In this document: in pieces, positions 39,369 through 48,459 of the stretch
Numbering within the stretch: position 1 is the stretch's first letter
Layout: each line of letters begins with the position of its first letter
Assembly (NCBI GenBank): GCA_963719165.1
Contig: CAVRAV010000001.1
Location: 682,001-746,000, forward strand
Length of the DNA: 64,000 nt
From: JAOUEA01 sp963719165
Lineage (GTDB): Bacteria; Actinomycetota; UBA4738; HRBIN12
Reading direction: 5' to 3'
Notes under the pieces: model-generated
What the model saw: the letters and a program-made list of their open reading frames with translations, nothing else
Database searches by the model: none
What the model was told of the DNA's origin: nothing
Translations under genes and position numbers: made by a program

Positions 39369-41280
39369 GTGACGAGTAGGAGGATCTTAGCTACGGCATC
39401 GCTCGTAGCCGTCTTGGGCATGATCGCCGCCGCGTGCGGCGGCAACGACAATTCGGCGAACCCGACCGAGAGTGGCTCAGGCGCCGCCGACCACCGGGGG
39501 CACGTATCGCACGGCCACCCAGGAGTTCGGCTACACCGACGCGTTCGACCCGACGGGTGAGTACCTCGGGAGCGCGTGGGGTCTCTTCGGGCAGCTGCTG
39601 GTGCGTGGCCTCATGACGTACAACCACAAGAGCGCGGACCTGGGCGGCAACGACCCGATCCCCGACCTCGCGACCGACCCGCCGGAGATCTCCGCGGATG
39701 GACTCACGTACACCTTCAAGCTGCGCGACAACGCGATGTTCGGGCCGCCGGTGAGCCGCGTCATCACCTCACACGACGTCGAGTACGCGTTCGAGCGCAT
39801 CAACCTCGCCTCCCTCGCCGCCCAGTACGGCAACTACTACTGCGGCGTCATCAAGGGCATGACCTGCGCCGAGAAGAAGCTCGCGCCGGTCTCAGGCATC
39901 GCCACCCCGGACGACTCCACGATCACGTTCACCCTCGAGCAGCCCACGGGTGACTTCCTCTACCGCCTGGCCATGCCGGCCACGGCGGCGATCCCGCAGG
40001 AAGTTGCCAAGTGCTTCTTGAAGGCCGGGGACTACGGCCGGTTCGTGATCTCCTCCGGCGCCTACATGATCATGGGCTCGGATCAGCTGGACATGAGCCA
40101 GTCCTGCTCGCAGATGGCGAAGCACCCGATCTCGGGCTACAACCCGGACAAGGGCGTCACGTTCGTCCGCAACCCCGATTTCGATCCTGCCTCGGCGAAT
40201 CCGGATGCCGGCGGGAACTACGTCGACGGCGTGCAGATCACGATCAACTCCAACGTCGACGACATCTTCCAGCAGATCCAGCAGGGCACCCTGGACGGGT
40301 CCTACGGCGACACGCCGCCGTCCACGGTCGAGCAGCAGTTCGCCACCAACCCGGACCTCAAGTCGGGCTTGCACGCCGACCAGGGCGACCGGACGTGGTA
40401 CTTCACCATGAACCTGTTGGCTCCGCCGTTCGATGACATCCACGTCCGCAAGGCCGTGAACCTCGTCATCGACAAGGCGGCGCTGGCGAAGGCGTACGGC
40501 GGTTCGCTCCACGCGGAGCCGGCCACCACGATCGAGCCTCCCAGCGTGAACCCGGCAACGGCGACGTACGATCCGTACCCGTCGACGGACTTCGCCGGCG
40601 ACGTGGCCGCGGCCATGGACGAGATGAAGCAGTCGAAGTACGACACGAACCAGGACGGCAAGTGTGACGCCCCGCAGTGCAAGGGCTTCATCTTCCTGGG
40701 TCGTTCGTCCTCGCCGTGGCCGAACCTGAACACGGTCGCGATGCAGGACTTCGCGAAGATCGGACTGCAGCCCAAGCTCAGCGAGGTGGACACCACCACG
40801 GGCTACACGACGCTGCAGAGCGTGAAGAAGCTCATCCCGATCTCGCTGGTTCCCGGATGGGGCAAGGACTTCGCCTCGCCCTTCGGGTTCGACTACTTCC
40901 TGTTCGACTCGCGTGCCGGTCTCACCTGCGACACCGCCGTCGACTACTCGCTCGTCGGCATCACCGCCGACAAGGCGAAGGAGTGCGGTGTCACGGACCA
41001 GTTCAACGCGGTCACGTCCGAGTTCGGCCCCATCGGCTCGGTCGATTCCAAGATGGACGAGTGCGTCAGCAAGTCGGCTGAAGAGATCAACCAGTGCTTC
41101 GCCGACATGGACAAGACGCTGATGGAAGACATCGTGCCGTGGGCGCCGTGGGGATGGGGCAAGAACCTCATCATCACGGGCACGACCACCACGCACTACG
41201 AGTACGATGCCTTCGGTGACGTCATCTCACTGGGCTGGGTCTCCGTGAACAACGGCCTGGCGCCCGTGAACGTCGCGTAA
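39369..41280 (+). CDS. Peptide ABC transporter, substrate-binding lipoprotein (one-base frameshift)
   Basis: Family-5 solute-binding protein (OppA/DppA type). The GTG at 39369 is preferred because AGGGGAGGAG lies just upstream; the signal peptide ends in MIAAAC with Cys23. After the Ser/Gly linker the frame shifts at 39489. Dropping that G joins the linker to TGGTYRTATQEFGYTDAFDP, and the family then runs to a TAA at 41278: EISADGLTYTFKLRDNAMF, YAFERINLA, FYRLAMPATAAIPQEV-like and YFTMNLLAPPFDDIHVRKAV. Restored length is about 636 aa. The frame-1 part alone would lack its signal peptide, so the gene is probably intact. A 12-bp hairpin follows the stop. Confidence 0.87.
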
Positions 41281-41301
41281 CCTCGTTCAGGGATACCGGT
41301 T

Positions 41302-41331
41302 CGAGGGAGGAGCCTCCGGGCTCCTCCCTCG
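41302..41331 (+). terminator. Hairpin between binding-protein and dppB genes
   Basis: CGAGGGAGGAGC at 41302-41313 pairs with its exact complement at 41320-41331 around a 6-base loop, 22 bases after the binding-protein stop. No T-tract follows. Position and strength match the hairpin after livK. Confidence 0.6.
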
Positions 41332-41358
41332 GGCACCGGAGGAGGATCGGAGCCACCG

Positions 41359-42324
41359 ATGACGCGCTACATCATCCGGCGGTTGCTCTGGGTGGTCTTG
41401 GTCCTGCTCGTCGTCGTGTTCATCACGTTCGTGATCTTCTTCCTCATGCCGTCGGGGGACCCCGCGCTCCGGTTCGCCGGCAAGGGGGCCCAGCCGCAGG
41501 TCCTGGAGACCGTCCGGCATCAGCTGGGCCTCGACCGGCCCTGGTACAACCAGTACTTCTCCTTCACGAAGAACATCTTCCTCGGCGATGAGAACGGCTG
41601 GCCCGGGCTGGGCTTCTCGTTCGCCACCCGCGTGCCGCTCAAGGACATCCTGTTCGAGCGGATGTTCGTCACGATCCAGCTCGCGGTCGGGGCGGCCGTG
41701 ATCTGGCTCCTCGTGGGGATCCCCATCGGCATCCTGTCCGCGCTGCGCCCGCGTTCGCTGATGGATCGCGGTGCGATGACCTTCGCGCTGATCGGCATCT
41801 CGGCGCCGGTGTTCTTCCTGGGCCCGCTGGCCCTCTACATCTTCTGGTACAAGCTCGGCTGGTTGCCGGGCACCGGCTACTACCCGCTGAGCTCCGGGTT
41901 CGGCCCGTGGTTCAGCCACTTCATCCTGCCCTGGTGCGTGCTCGCGGTGCTGTACGCCGCCTTCTATGCGCGGATGACACGGGCGAACCTCATGGAGACG
42001 ATGGGCGAGGACTTCATCCGAACGGCGCGCGCCAAGGGATTGTCCGAGCGGCGAGTCGTGCTCAAGCACGGGCTCCGCGCCGGCCTCACGCCCATCGTCA
42101 CGATCTTCGGGCTCGACCTCGCCGGCCTCCTGGGCGGGGCCATCATCACGGAGACGATCTTCAACATCCCCGGCATCGGCCAGTACACGATCTTGGCCGT
42201 GCGCCGCCTCGACCTGTACGCCATCATGGACATCACGCTGATCGCCGCGTTCTTCGTGACGTTCGCCAACCTCGTGGTGGACATCGTGTACGCGTTCCTC
42301 GATCCGCGGGTACGGTACGACTGA
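41359..42324 (+). CDS. dppB: Peptide ABC transporter permease, DppB/OppB type
   Basis: Membrane permease of 321 aa. MTRYIIRRLLWVVLVLLVV is the usual N-terminus and first helix, followed by the periplasmic HQLGLDRPWYNQYFSF. The EAA loop is EDFIRTARAKGLSERRVVLK near residue 216, and ITETIFNIPGIGQYTILAV is conserved in the subfamily. It ends in YAFLDPRVRYD, typical of DppB. GGAGGA lies 12-17 bases before the ATG. Confidence 0.95.
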   Translation: MTRYIIRRLLWVVLVLLVVVFITFVIFFLMPSGDPALRFAGKGAQPQVLETVRHQLGLDRPWYNQYFSFTKNIFLGDENGWPGLGFSFATRVPLKDILFERMFVTIQLAVGAAVIWLLVGIPIGILSALRPRSLMDRGAMTFALIGISAPVFFLGPLALYIFWYKLGWLPGTGYYPLSSGFGPWFSHFILPWCVLAVLYAAFYARMTRANLMETMGEDFIRTARAKGLSERRVVLKHGLRAGLTPIVTIFGLDLAGLLGGAIITETIFNIPGIGQYTILAVRRLDLYAIMDITLIAAFFVTFANLVVDIVYAFLDPRVRYD

Positions 42325-42357
42325 TGCATCGAGACCGCCGCCGGACGAGAGGATCAC

Positions 42358-43373
42358 GTGGCTGAGCCGCTCCTCGAACTGAAGGACCTTCGCGTGAGCT
42401 TCCCCACGGAGGACGGCATCGTTCGAGCCGTCAACGGGGTGTCGCTGTCCATCATGCCGGGGGAAACCCTGGGCGTCGTGGGAGAGTCAGGGTCGGGCAA
42501 GAGCGTCACGTTCCTGACCGTGATGGGCCTCATCAACCGCAAGTCGGCCATCGTGGAGGGCGAGGTCATCTTCCAGGGCGAGGACCTCCTGAAGCTCCCC
42601 ATCGACGAGCTCAAGAAGATCCGCGGGATCCAAGATCGGCATGGTGTTCCAGGACCCGATGACCTCGCTTCATCCCTTCTACAAGGTGGGCTATCAACTC
42701 GCCGAGACGATCCTCGCCCACGAGGACGTGTCGAAGAAGGAGGCGAACGAGCGGGCGGTCGAGATGCTGCGCACGGTGGGGATCCCGCGTCCGGACCAGC
42801 GGGCCAAGCAGTATCCGCACGAGTTCTCGGGCGGCATGCGCCAGCGCGCGATGATCGCGATGGGCGCTGTCGCTGAACCCCGACCTCCTCATCGCGGACG
42901 AGCCCACAACGGCGCTCGACGTGACGGTCCAGGCACAGATCCTGGCGTTGATCGACCGCCTGAAGGAAGAGTTCAACGCCGCGGTGGTGATGATCACGCA
43001 CGACCTCGGCGTGGTGGCCGAGCATGCCGACGACATCCAGGTCATGTACGCAGGCAGGGTCGTGGAGTTCGGTGATGTCGACGACATCTACTACGAGCCC
43101 ATGCATCCCTACACCTGGGGACTGCTCGGCTCGATCCCGCGCCTCACCGACTCCGTGAAGGAGCGCCTGCGCCCGATCACCGGCCTTCCGCCCTCCATGA
43201 TCAACGTCCCGAAGGGCTGCTCGTTCAACCCGCGATGCCCCTATCAGTTCGATCAATGCCTCACCGAGGAGCCGGAGCTGATCCCGCTGGACGGACATCA
43301 CGCCGCCGCCTGCCACCTGTCGCTCGCCGACCGGCGGAAGGTGCTGAGCGAAGGCGTGGCGATCCAACGATGA
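42358..43373 (+). CDS. dppD: Peptide ABC transporter ATP-binding protein DppD (two one-base frameshifts)
   Basis: ATPase of the Opp/Dpp family, broken in two places. The first part carries Walker A GESGSGKSVTFLTVMGL near residue 42. Removing one G in 42625-42627 restores GMVFQDPMTSLHPFYKVGY. Removing one G in 42862-42864 joins the signature FSGGMRQRAMIAM to LLIADEPTTALDV (Walker B) and VVMITHDLGVVAEHAD. The C-terminus CSFNPRCPYQFDQC is the conserved cysteine motif of the subfamily. Restored length is 337 aa, normal for DppD. The stop overlaps dppF (ATGA). Two independent defects in one gene with intact partners point to sequence errors. Confidence 0.85.
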
Positions 43374-44461
43374 GCGTCGACGTGGCCGAAGGCGTGGCCG
43401 CGGCGCCCGCCCCACGCCGTGAGCCGCTCCTGCGGGTCCAGGGGCTCAAGAAGTACTTCCCCATCACGAGGGGGATCTTGATCCAGAAGCACGTCGGAGA
43501 CGTGCACGCGGTCGACGGCGTCGATCTGGAGGTGTACCCGGGAGAGACGCTCGGGTTGGTGGGGGAGACCGGTTGCGGGAAGTCCACGCTTGCGCGGGTC
43601 GTGATGCGTCTGTACGACGCCACCGAGGGCACGATCATGTTCGACGGCCGCGACATCACGGGGCTCAAGGGCGACGACCTTCGGGAGCTGCGGCGAGACA
43701 TGCAGATGGTCTTCCAAGACCCCTACGCCTCACTCAACCCCCGGAAGACGGTCGGCACGATCATCGGGGCCCCCTTCAAGCTGCACGGGGTGGTTCCCAA
43801 GAACAAGATCAAGCCCGAGGTCCAGCAGTTGATGGAGCTCGTGGGGTTGAACCCCGAGCACTACAACCGCTACCCACACGAGTTCTCGGGGGGCCAGCGC
43901 CAGCGGATCGGCGTGGCCCGGTCGCTCGCGCTGCGGCCCAAGCTGATCGTGGCCGACGAGCCGGTATCGGCGCTCGACGTGTCCATCCAGGCGCAGATCC
44001 TCAACCTCCTCGAGGATCTCCAGAACGAACTGAACCTCACCTACCTGTTCATCGCGCACGACCTGTCCGTGGTGAAGCACGTATCCGACCGGGTGGCGGT
44101 GATGTATCTGGGGAAGATCGCCGAGGTCGCCACGGGCGATACCCTGTATCGCAACCCACGTCACCCCTACACGGGGGCGTTGCTCTCCGCGGTCCCGATC
44201 GCCGATCCGGACCGCGCCAAGGCGAAGAGGGGCATCATCCTGCAGGGCGACGTTCCCTCGCCCATCGATCCGCCGTCGGGGTGCCGCTTCCATCCGCGCT
44301 GCCCGCGCACGCAGGCGCTCGCGAAGGCCGAAGGGATCAGCGAAGGGGTCATGCCGATCTGCCGCGAGGAGATCCCGGAGCTCACCCCGCAGCGGGAGGG
44401 CCAAGTGGCGGCCTGTCATTTCCCGCTGGAGGACGCGGTCTTGCCCGCCTCTACCCAGTAA
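43370..44461 (+). CDS. dppF: Peptide ABC transporter ATP-binding protein DppF
   Basis: Second ATPase of the peptide importer, 363 aa. LKKYFPITRGILIQKHVGDV is the OppF/DppF-specific N-terminus, Walker A is GETGCGKSTLARVV near residue 64, MVFQDPYASLNPRKTV the Q-loop, the signature FSGGQRQRIGVARSLALRP, Walker B LIVADEPVSALDVS, and the C-terminal CRFHPRCPRTQ plus the distant Cys-containing ACHFP complete the family's cysteine motif. Its TAA stop forms part of a TAAGCT box before secG. Confidence 0.95.
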   Translation: MSVDVAEGVAAAPAPRREPLLRVQGLKKYFPITRGILIQKHVGDVHAVDGVDLEVYPGETLGLVGETGCGKSTLARVVMRLYDATEGTIMFDGRDITGLKGDDLRELRRDMQMVFQDPYASLNPRKTVGTIIGAPFKLHGVVPKNKIKPEVQQLMELVGLNPEHYNRYPHEFSGGQRQRIGVARSLALRPKLIVADEPVSALDVSIQAQILNLLEDLQNELNLTYLFIAHDLSVVKHVSDRVAVMYLGKIAEVATGDTLYRNPRHPYTGALLSAVPIADPDRAKAKRGIILQGDVPSPIDPPSGCRFHPRCPRTQALAKAEGISEGVMPICREEIPELTPQREGQVAACHFPLEDAVLPASTQ

Positions 44462-44464
44462 GCT
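44459..44464 (+). promoter_or_regulatory. Possible -10 box of leaderless secG
   Basis: TAAGCT, which includes the dppF stop, ends 9 bases before the secG ATG at 44474. No ribosome binding site is seen. Confidence 0.35.
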
Positions 44465-44473
44465 TTCCCGCAC

Positions 44474-44701
44474 ATGGTCAACACCGTCGTCATCGTCCTG
44501 CAGGTCATATCCGCTCTGTTCCTCACGGGAACCATCCTGCTGCACTCCGGGCGGGGGAGCGGCCTCTCCGACATGTTCGGCGGGACCTCCAACCTCTCCG
44601 GGGGCACGGCGCTGGAAAAGACGCTGGATCGCATCACGGTGATCTGCGCCGTGATCTTCGGCCTGTGCACGATCTGGCTCGCGTGGAAATGGAACCCTTG
44701 A
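44474..44701 (+). CDS. secG: Preprotein translocase subunit SecG
   Basis: Small membrane protein of 75 aa with two hydrophobic helices separated by a conserved loop: VVIVLQVISALFLTGTILLH, then SGRGSGLSDMFGG with TALEKTLDRIT, then the second helix VICAVIFGLCTIWL. This is the standard SecG layout, an accessory subunit of the SecYEG channel. In actinobacteria it usually follows tpiA; here it is separated from it by about 7.6 kb. Confidence 0.95.
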   Translation: MVNTVVIVLQVISALFLTGTILLHSGRGSGLSDMFGGTSNLSGGTALEKTLDRITVICAVIFGLCTIWLAWKWNP

Positions 44702-44752
44702 GGGTCCTCGCGCGCGCCTAGAGTTTTCTCGCCTAACGGTTCCTCGTGCCCG

Positions 44753-45625
44753 CTACACGGAGAGCGGCGTGGCCGTCGCAGCGTTGTTGGGAGCGGTCCC
44801 CGCGAGCCCGTAGGCTTGCCACATACCGGCGCAGAACGAGTAGTGGTCGTAGGTCGCCGCGTCCTGGGACCCGGCCACGACCCGGGGTCCGATCTCCACC
44901 GCATAGACGAGCTGCCCGGTGCTCCGCGTGCCCTCGTCGAACGTCACGACGACGGTGACGGAGGGGTCGGCCTGCGTGATCACGCCTACCGCGTGCTGGA
45001 CCCACTGGTCGGCGAGCGCCAGCTTGGTGGCCGCGTGGTTGGTACCGAAGTAGGCGGGGCAGTCCCCGCCGGTGGGATAGGTGTGCGCGTTGCCGCAATT
45101 GTTCGGCACGATGTAGCTGAAGGTCGGCAGGGATTGGAGTTGAGTATCGGACGTGAGCGGCACGTCGTTGACCTTGCAGGAGGTGTTCGCCTTGTACAGC
45201 CACGCGGGGTCGTGCCCGCGTACGTACAGCTCGTCCTTGGAGCCCGGGACCACGTTCGGAGAGGGCTTGACGCCGCAAGTCCCGGCCATCGACTCCTCGA
45301 GGTTCACCCACCCGACGCCCTCGGCGTCGAACTGAGCGTAGAGGTTGTTCGACACGGGCTTGGAGGCCGTTTGCTGCCCCGCGACCATGGCCCGGTAGTC
45401 GTGCGGGGATCCCGCGAAGCCGTGGTAGTCGGTGAACTGCTTGCCCGCCGCGATGAGCGAGTTGAGGAAGGGCGCCGTGGCGTTGCCCACCACGTCGCTG
45501 CGCTTGGTGTTCTCCAACACGATGACGGCGATCTTGGGCGGCGGGTCCGTCAGCGCCGCGGCGGCGGTGGGGACGAGGCTCGTCGCGATCGTCGCGACAC
45601 CTAGCAACATCCCCAGTCTCCGCAT
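44753..45625 (-). CDS. Secreted phosphoesterase-family protein
   Basis: Exported protein of 290 aa in the acid phosphatase/phospholipase C-like phosphoesterase family (alkaline-phosphatase-like fold). A Sec signal peptide (RRLGMLLGVATIATSLVP, with Ala-rich cleavage site) precedes KIAVIVLENTKRSDVVGN, whose Glu is the expected first metal ligand. FAGSPHDYRAMVAG, TFSYIVPNNCGNAHTYP and VTVVVTFDEGTRS carry the remaining family motifs. Substrate unknown. The ATG at 45625 is chosen over an upstream TTG because a run of G precedes it by about six bases. It is convergent with secG. Confidence 0.8.
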   Translation of the reverse strand: MRRLGMLLGVATIATSLVPTAAAALTDPPPKIAVIVLENTKRSDVVGNATAPFLNSLIAAGKQFTDYHGFAGSPHDYRAMVAGQQTASKPVSNNLYAQFDAEGVGWVNLEESMAGTCGVKPSPNVVPGSKDELYVRGHDPAWLYKANTSCKVNDVPLTSDTQLQSLPTFSYIVPNNCGNAHTYPTGGDCPAYFGTNHAATKLALADQWVQHAVGVITQADPSVTVVVTFDEGTRSTGQLVYAVEIGPRVVAGSQDAATYDHYSFCAGMWQAYGLAGTAPNNAATATPLSV

Positions 45626-45807
45626 GCCGCGCCCCCCGTGCAACTGCCCTACGCCGGATGCCAGCCTATCCTCCCTTCAGACACAACACCAGAGTCTCGA
45701 CCTCACACCGATCGCCGAGTCTGCGCCGTTCGCGAGCGCCGGCGGGTATCCTGACCGGCGGGTGAACGCTGGCGCGGCGAGTCCGGTCCGGGCGGCGAGC
45801 CTCCCAC

Positions 45808-45897
45808 GTCGGAGTGGCGGAACTTGGTAGACGCGCTAGGTTGAGGGCCTAGTGCCCTTTGCGGGGCGTAGGGGTTCAAATCCCCTCTCCGACACCA
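45808..45897 (+). tRNA. tRNA-Leu (anticodon GAG)
   Basis: Class II cloverleaf. Acceptor stem GTCGGAG (45808-45814) pairs with CTCCGAC (45887-45893), discriminator A at 45894, and CCA is encoded at 45895-45897. The anticodon loop is TTGAGGG with anticodon GAG at 45843-45845, reading CUC/CUU. There is a long variable arm, and the T-loop is GGTTCAAAT. The other tRNA-Leu of the window at 5852 has no encoded CCA. Confidence 0.95.
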
Positions 45898-46099
45898 CTT
45901 GACCAGCGGAAACACTCATCGGGCACGATCTCGTGGCGATCCCGATTCACTCGCCCTCGTGCGGGTCCGTACCGCCCGCAGGCGCTTGCCTCGATGTCAA
46001 CCGACGTGGGACGCATTTCAAGTCCGGCGATGGAGCGCGGGAGCGGCCGATACTTGCGGTGAGTTGGTCACAACTTCGAGCGGTACCGCCCGGTAAGGC

Positions 46100-46105
46100 T
46101 AGTCT
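46100..46105 (+). promoter_or_regulatory. -10 box of a leaderless lipoprotein gene
   Basis: TAGTCT ends 10 bases before the ATG at 46116; no ribosome binding site lies between. Confidence 0.4.
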
Positions 46106-46115
46106 GGCTCCCGGC

Positions 46116-46721
46116 ATGACGGACGGGAGCCGGACCCTACCTGGGGACCACATCGGTCGGCGGCTCCTAGTCTCGTTGCTCCTCCTCGCCGTCGTGGGAT
46201 CGGGCTGCTCCCGTGGGCCCGGTTCCGGGCCATTCGAACCTCCTGCTTCTGCCGCTCGCGGTCAAGACTTCTCCGGGTTCCGGGCGACGGTCGGCAAGCC
46301 CGTCACGTTCGGCCTGGTCTCCGTCAAGAACTACGGCTCTACCCCCGCGGTTCTCGACTCCGTCGAACTCGTCGATGTGACGAGCGGGGTGGAGGTGGTC
46401 GGAGCGCTCGCCGCTGATATCACCGGCGACCGAGAGCACTGGGTCGCCAATGACACGTTCCCACCCACACACCCTCGGGGCGCTCGTCCACTCAAGGGTT
46501 TCGAGGTTGCGCCGGGTGCCTCTCAGTCCGTTCAGATCCTTGTCGGCATCGAGCTATCTGACGATGCTCAGGCCGGATTCAGGCAGGTCGCAGTGCTCTA
46601 CCACGTGGGTGGAACCGCCTACCGCTACGTCGCGGCGTCGGGCGCCGGGCTCTGCCCGCCTTCGTACTACCGATCCACAAGGCGAAGGACCTGCGCAGAA
46701 GCGACCTTGGGCAGGGGATAG
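46116..46721 (+). CDS. Hypothetical lipoprotein
   Basis: Exported protein of 201 aa. A basic N-region and hydrophobic core (LLVSLLLLAVVG) lead to the lipobox GSGC, Cys31. The mature part begins with a Gly/Pro linker, then a beta-rich domain with KPVTFGLVSVKNYGSTPAVL, LKGFEVAPGASQSVQILVG and RQVAVLYHVGGTAYRYVA, resembling an immunoglobulin-like or DUF-type accessory domain. I do not recognise a family. Near the C-terminus two cysteines (LCPPSYY, RTCAEA) may form a disulfide. It lies between a tRNA and a convergent hydrolase gene. Confidence 0.7.
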   Translation: MTDGSRTLPGDHIGRRLLVSLLLLAVVGSGCSRGPGSGPFEPPASAARGQDFSGFRATVGKPVTFGLVSVKNYGSTPAVLDSVELVDVTSGVEVVGALAADITGDREHWVANDTFPPTHPRGARPLKGFEVAPGASQSVQILVGIELSDDAQAGFRQVAVLYHVGGTAYRYVAASGAGLCPPSYYRSTRRRTCAEATLGRG

Positions 46722-46777
46722 GCCGGTTGGAGGCACGATGGGTCGATGAACGGGCCCGGACCGCCCGCTACATCGGT

Positions 46778-47695
46778 CTATCGGAAGCTGCGGTCGTGTC
46801 CCATCGCGCTGAAGGCACCCAGGGACGACGCCGATGAGTCGACGTAGTAGCTGCAGTCAGTGTCCTCGTTGTTGTACGAGAACCCGACGACCTCCGGCCA
46901 CCGTTTCAGCGTGTCGCGGGCGCCTCTGAACCAATCGGCCTTCCGGCCGGTCTCGGCCTCGACGCAGCCCGCCTCGATGATGTACAGCGGCTTGTGATGG
47001 CCCTTCGCGAACCCGTGCGCCGACGCGAAGATCTCATTGAAGGGACGCCACGGCGTGCCCCGGCAGTGATAGCGGTTGTAGCCGTCCACACCCAGGACGT
47101 CGTAGTGGTGCGGGAGCCATTGGCCGGCCTTGCCCGCGGTGTAGGTGGACGCCATCAAGCCGACGACCCACCGGAATTTGTGCACGCCGACGTTGTGGAA
47201 GATCCGGTGGACCCGGTCGTAGGCGGCCTTCCAGTCGCCGGGGTTGCCCTCGTCCTCCGGCTCCTTGGAGAAGCAAAGGTAACCGTGCCAGCCGCTCGCC
47301 CGCAGGCTCCGCGCCTGCTTGGTGATCCACGCGTCGTGCTGTCCCTGGGCGATGCCCCGCCAGCTCACCGGTCCGCTCTTCGTGCGCGCGAACCAAGACA
47401 GGATCTGGGTGTGTCCCGTCTGGTGGCTCCACTTCGTGAATCCGTTCACGAGGTCGCTCGTCCAGGGCATCCGGTAGTGGGTGGTGTTGAACTTCCTGCC
47501 CACCTGGTGCTCCAGGTGGGCGATCGCCTTTTCTTGGCTGGCGCCCGCGAGAGAGAGCGCGCCCCACCGAACGCGGGGATGTTGCTTCGCGGGCGCCTCG
47601 CCGGCCAGCTCCCACCACGAGAGCCCGGCGACGGCGCCACCAACCAGGGCGCTCCGTTTCAAGAAGTTCCGACGATCGATATCTGTCGTGTCCAT
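46778..47695 (-). CDS. Tat-exported GH26-like glycoside hydrolase
   Basis: Protein of 305 aa with a twin-arginine signal (DRRNFLKRSALVGGAVAGL), so it is exported folded. The body looks like a TIM-barrel glycoside hydrolase close to family 26: candidate acid/base Glu145 in CFSKEPEDEGN and candidate nucleophile Glu241 in LYIIEAGC, with WDVLGVDGYN-like LGVDGYNRY near 201 and WFARTKSGPVSW earlier. GH26 enzymes cleave mannan, xylan or mixed-linkage glucan; the substrate here is not known. The ATG is supported by the Tat motif at residues 8-13. Confidence 0.72.
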   Translation of the reverse strand: MDTTDIDRRNFLKRSALVGGAVAGLSWWELAGEAPAKQHPRVRWGALSLAGASQEKAIAHLEHQVGRKFNTTHYRMPWTSDLVNGFTKWSHQTGHTQILSWFARTKSGPVSWRGIAQGQHDAWITKQARSLRASGWHGYLCFSKEPEDEGNPGDWKAAYDRVHRIFHNVGVHKFRWVVGLMASTYTAGKAGQWLPHHYDVLGVDGYNRYHCRGTPWRPFNEIFASAHGFAKGHHKPLYIIEAGCVEAETGRKADWFRGARDTLKRWPEVVGFSYNNEDTDCSYYVDSSASSLGAFSAMGHDRSFR

Positions 47696-47817
47696 GAACC
47701 GTGTTCCTCCCGCTCGACCCGACGCTCACGTCGAGATCCACCCTCCCATTGAGCATCGGCGCGGTACGGGGACGTGCTTGAGCACGCGGGAGGGTGGGTG
47801 TGGTTGGAGTGGGAGGC

Positions 47818-48146
47818 CTACGTCGTCTGCGGCCGCACGCGGGGAGCGGCGGTCAGCACGCGGGGGGTGACGCGTCTGGGCCGACGTCGCCGTCCGGGGG
47901 CGGCGGCGGTGGACTCGGCATGGACCTTGGCCGCGATCACCTGGATCTCGGGCTCGGTGGCCGAGTGTGTGAGCAGGCGCCGTGGCGCTCGCAGAGCGCG
48001 CTGCACGAGTTTGGAGATGGACCTGCCGAGATCGCCTCTCAACAGATCCCGGGGGGAGCTTCACCGATCCGGGCCCTGAGGTCCGCGGAAACGCGAAGGG
48101 GAAGGGACAACAGAGGCAGGAGGAGGATGATCCTCAGCTTGCGCAT
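47818..48146 (-). pseudogene. Possible small secreted protein, frame broken
   Basis: On the minus strand an ATG at 48146 with a good AAGGAG six bases upstream starts a signal-peptide-like sequence (RKLRIILLLPLLSLPLRV) that stops after 35 aa at 48039. A second frame from about 48042 to 47818 continues with SISKLVQRALRAPRRLLTH and a basic, Pro/Arg-rich end. Joining them would need one extra base, the opposite sign to the other frameshifts in this window. It could be a broken gene, a genuine 35-aa peptide, or chance. No family is recognised. Confidence 0.3.
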
Positions 48147-48459
48147 AGGCAACTCCTTTCCTGTCCTTGGGTGTGGTGACGCCTCTTCGATCTGTCTCGG
48201 TCGGTCCTCCCTTCACGAGTCGGCATATGCAACAGCCTCGGGAACCTTCTATCGAAGTCCTCGAGGCTGGCGCGACCCTACCAGAGTCGAGGCCGTGGTT
48301 CTGTCGGTCGACCGGTTGACTTGTCTGTAGTATGATGCGCCTACAGCGGAGAGCGTCTTCAAGCCTTTGCGCCGCAGGTATTCTGGGGACAGCGGCCCGA
48401 CCTGTCGTTCTTCGCGACGGGACCGCCCGAAGAGGCCGATCGGTCGAACCGAGAGGGTG
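48147..48459. other. Upstream region between divergent exported-protein genes
   Basis: About 310 bases without a convincing gene. A CTGTAG/CTACAG inverted repeat at 48325-48330 and 48341-48346 surrounds TATGAT, a possible -10 box for the gene at 48460. Nothing else is recognised. Confidence 0.35.
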
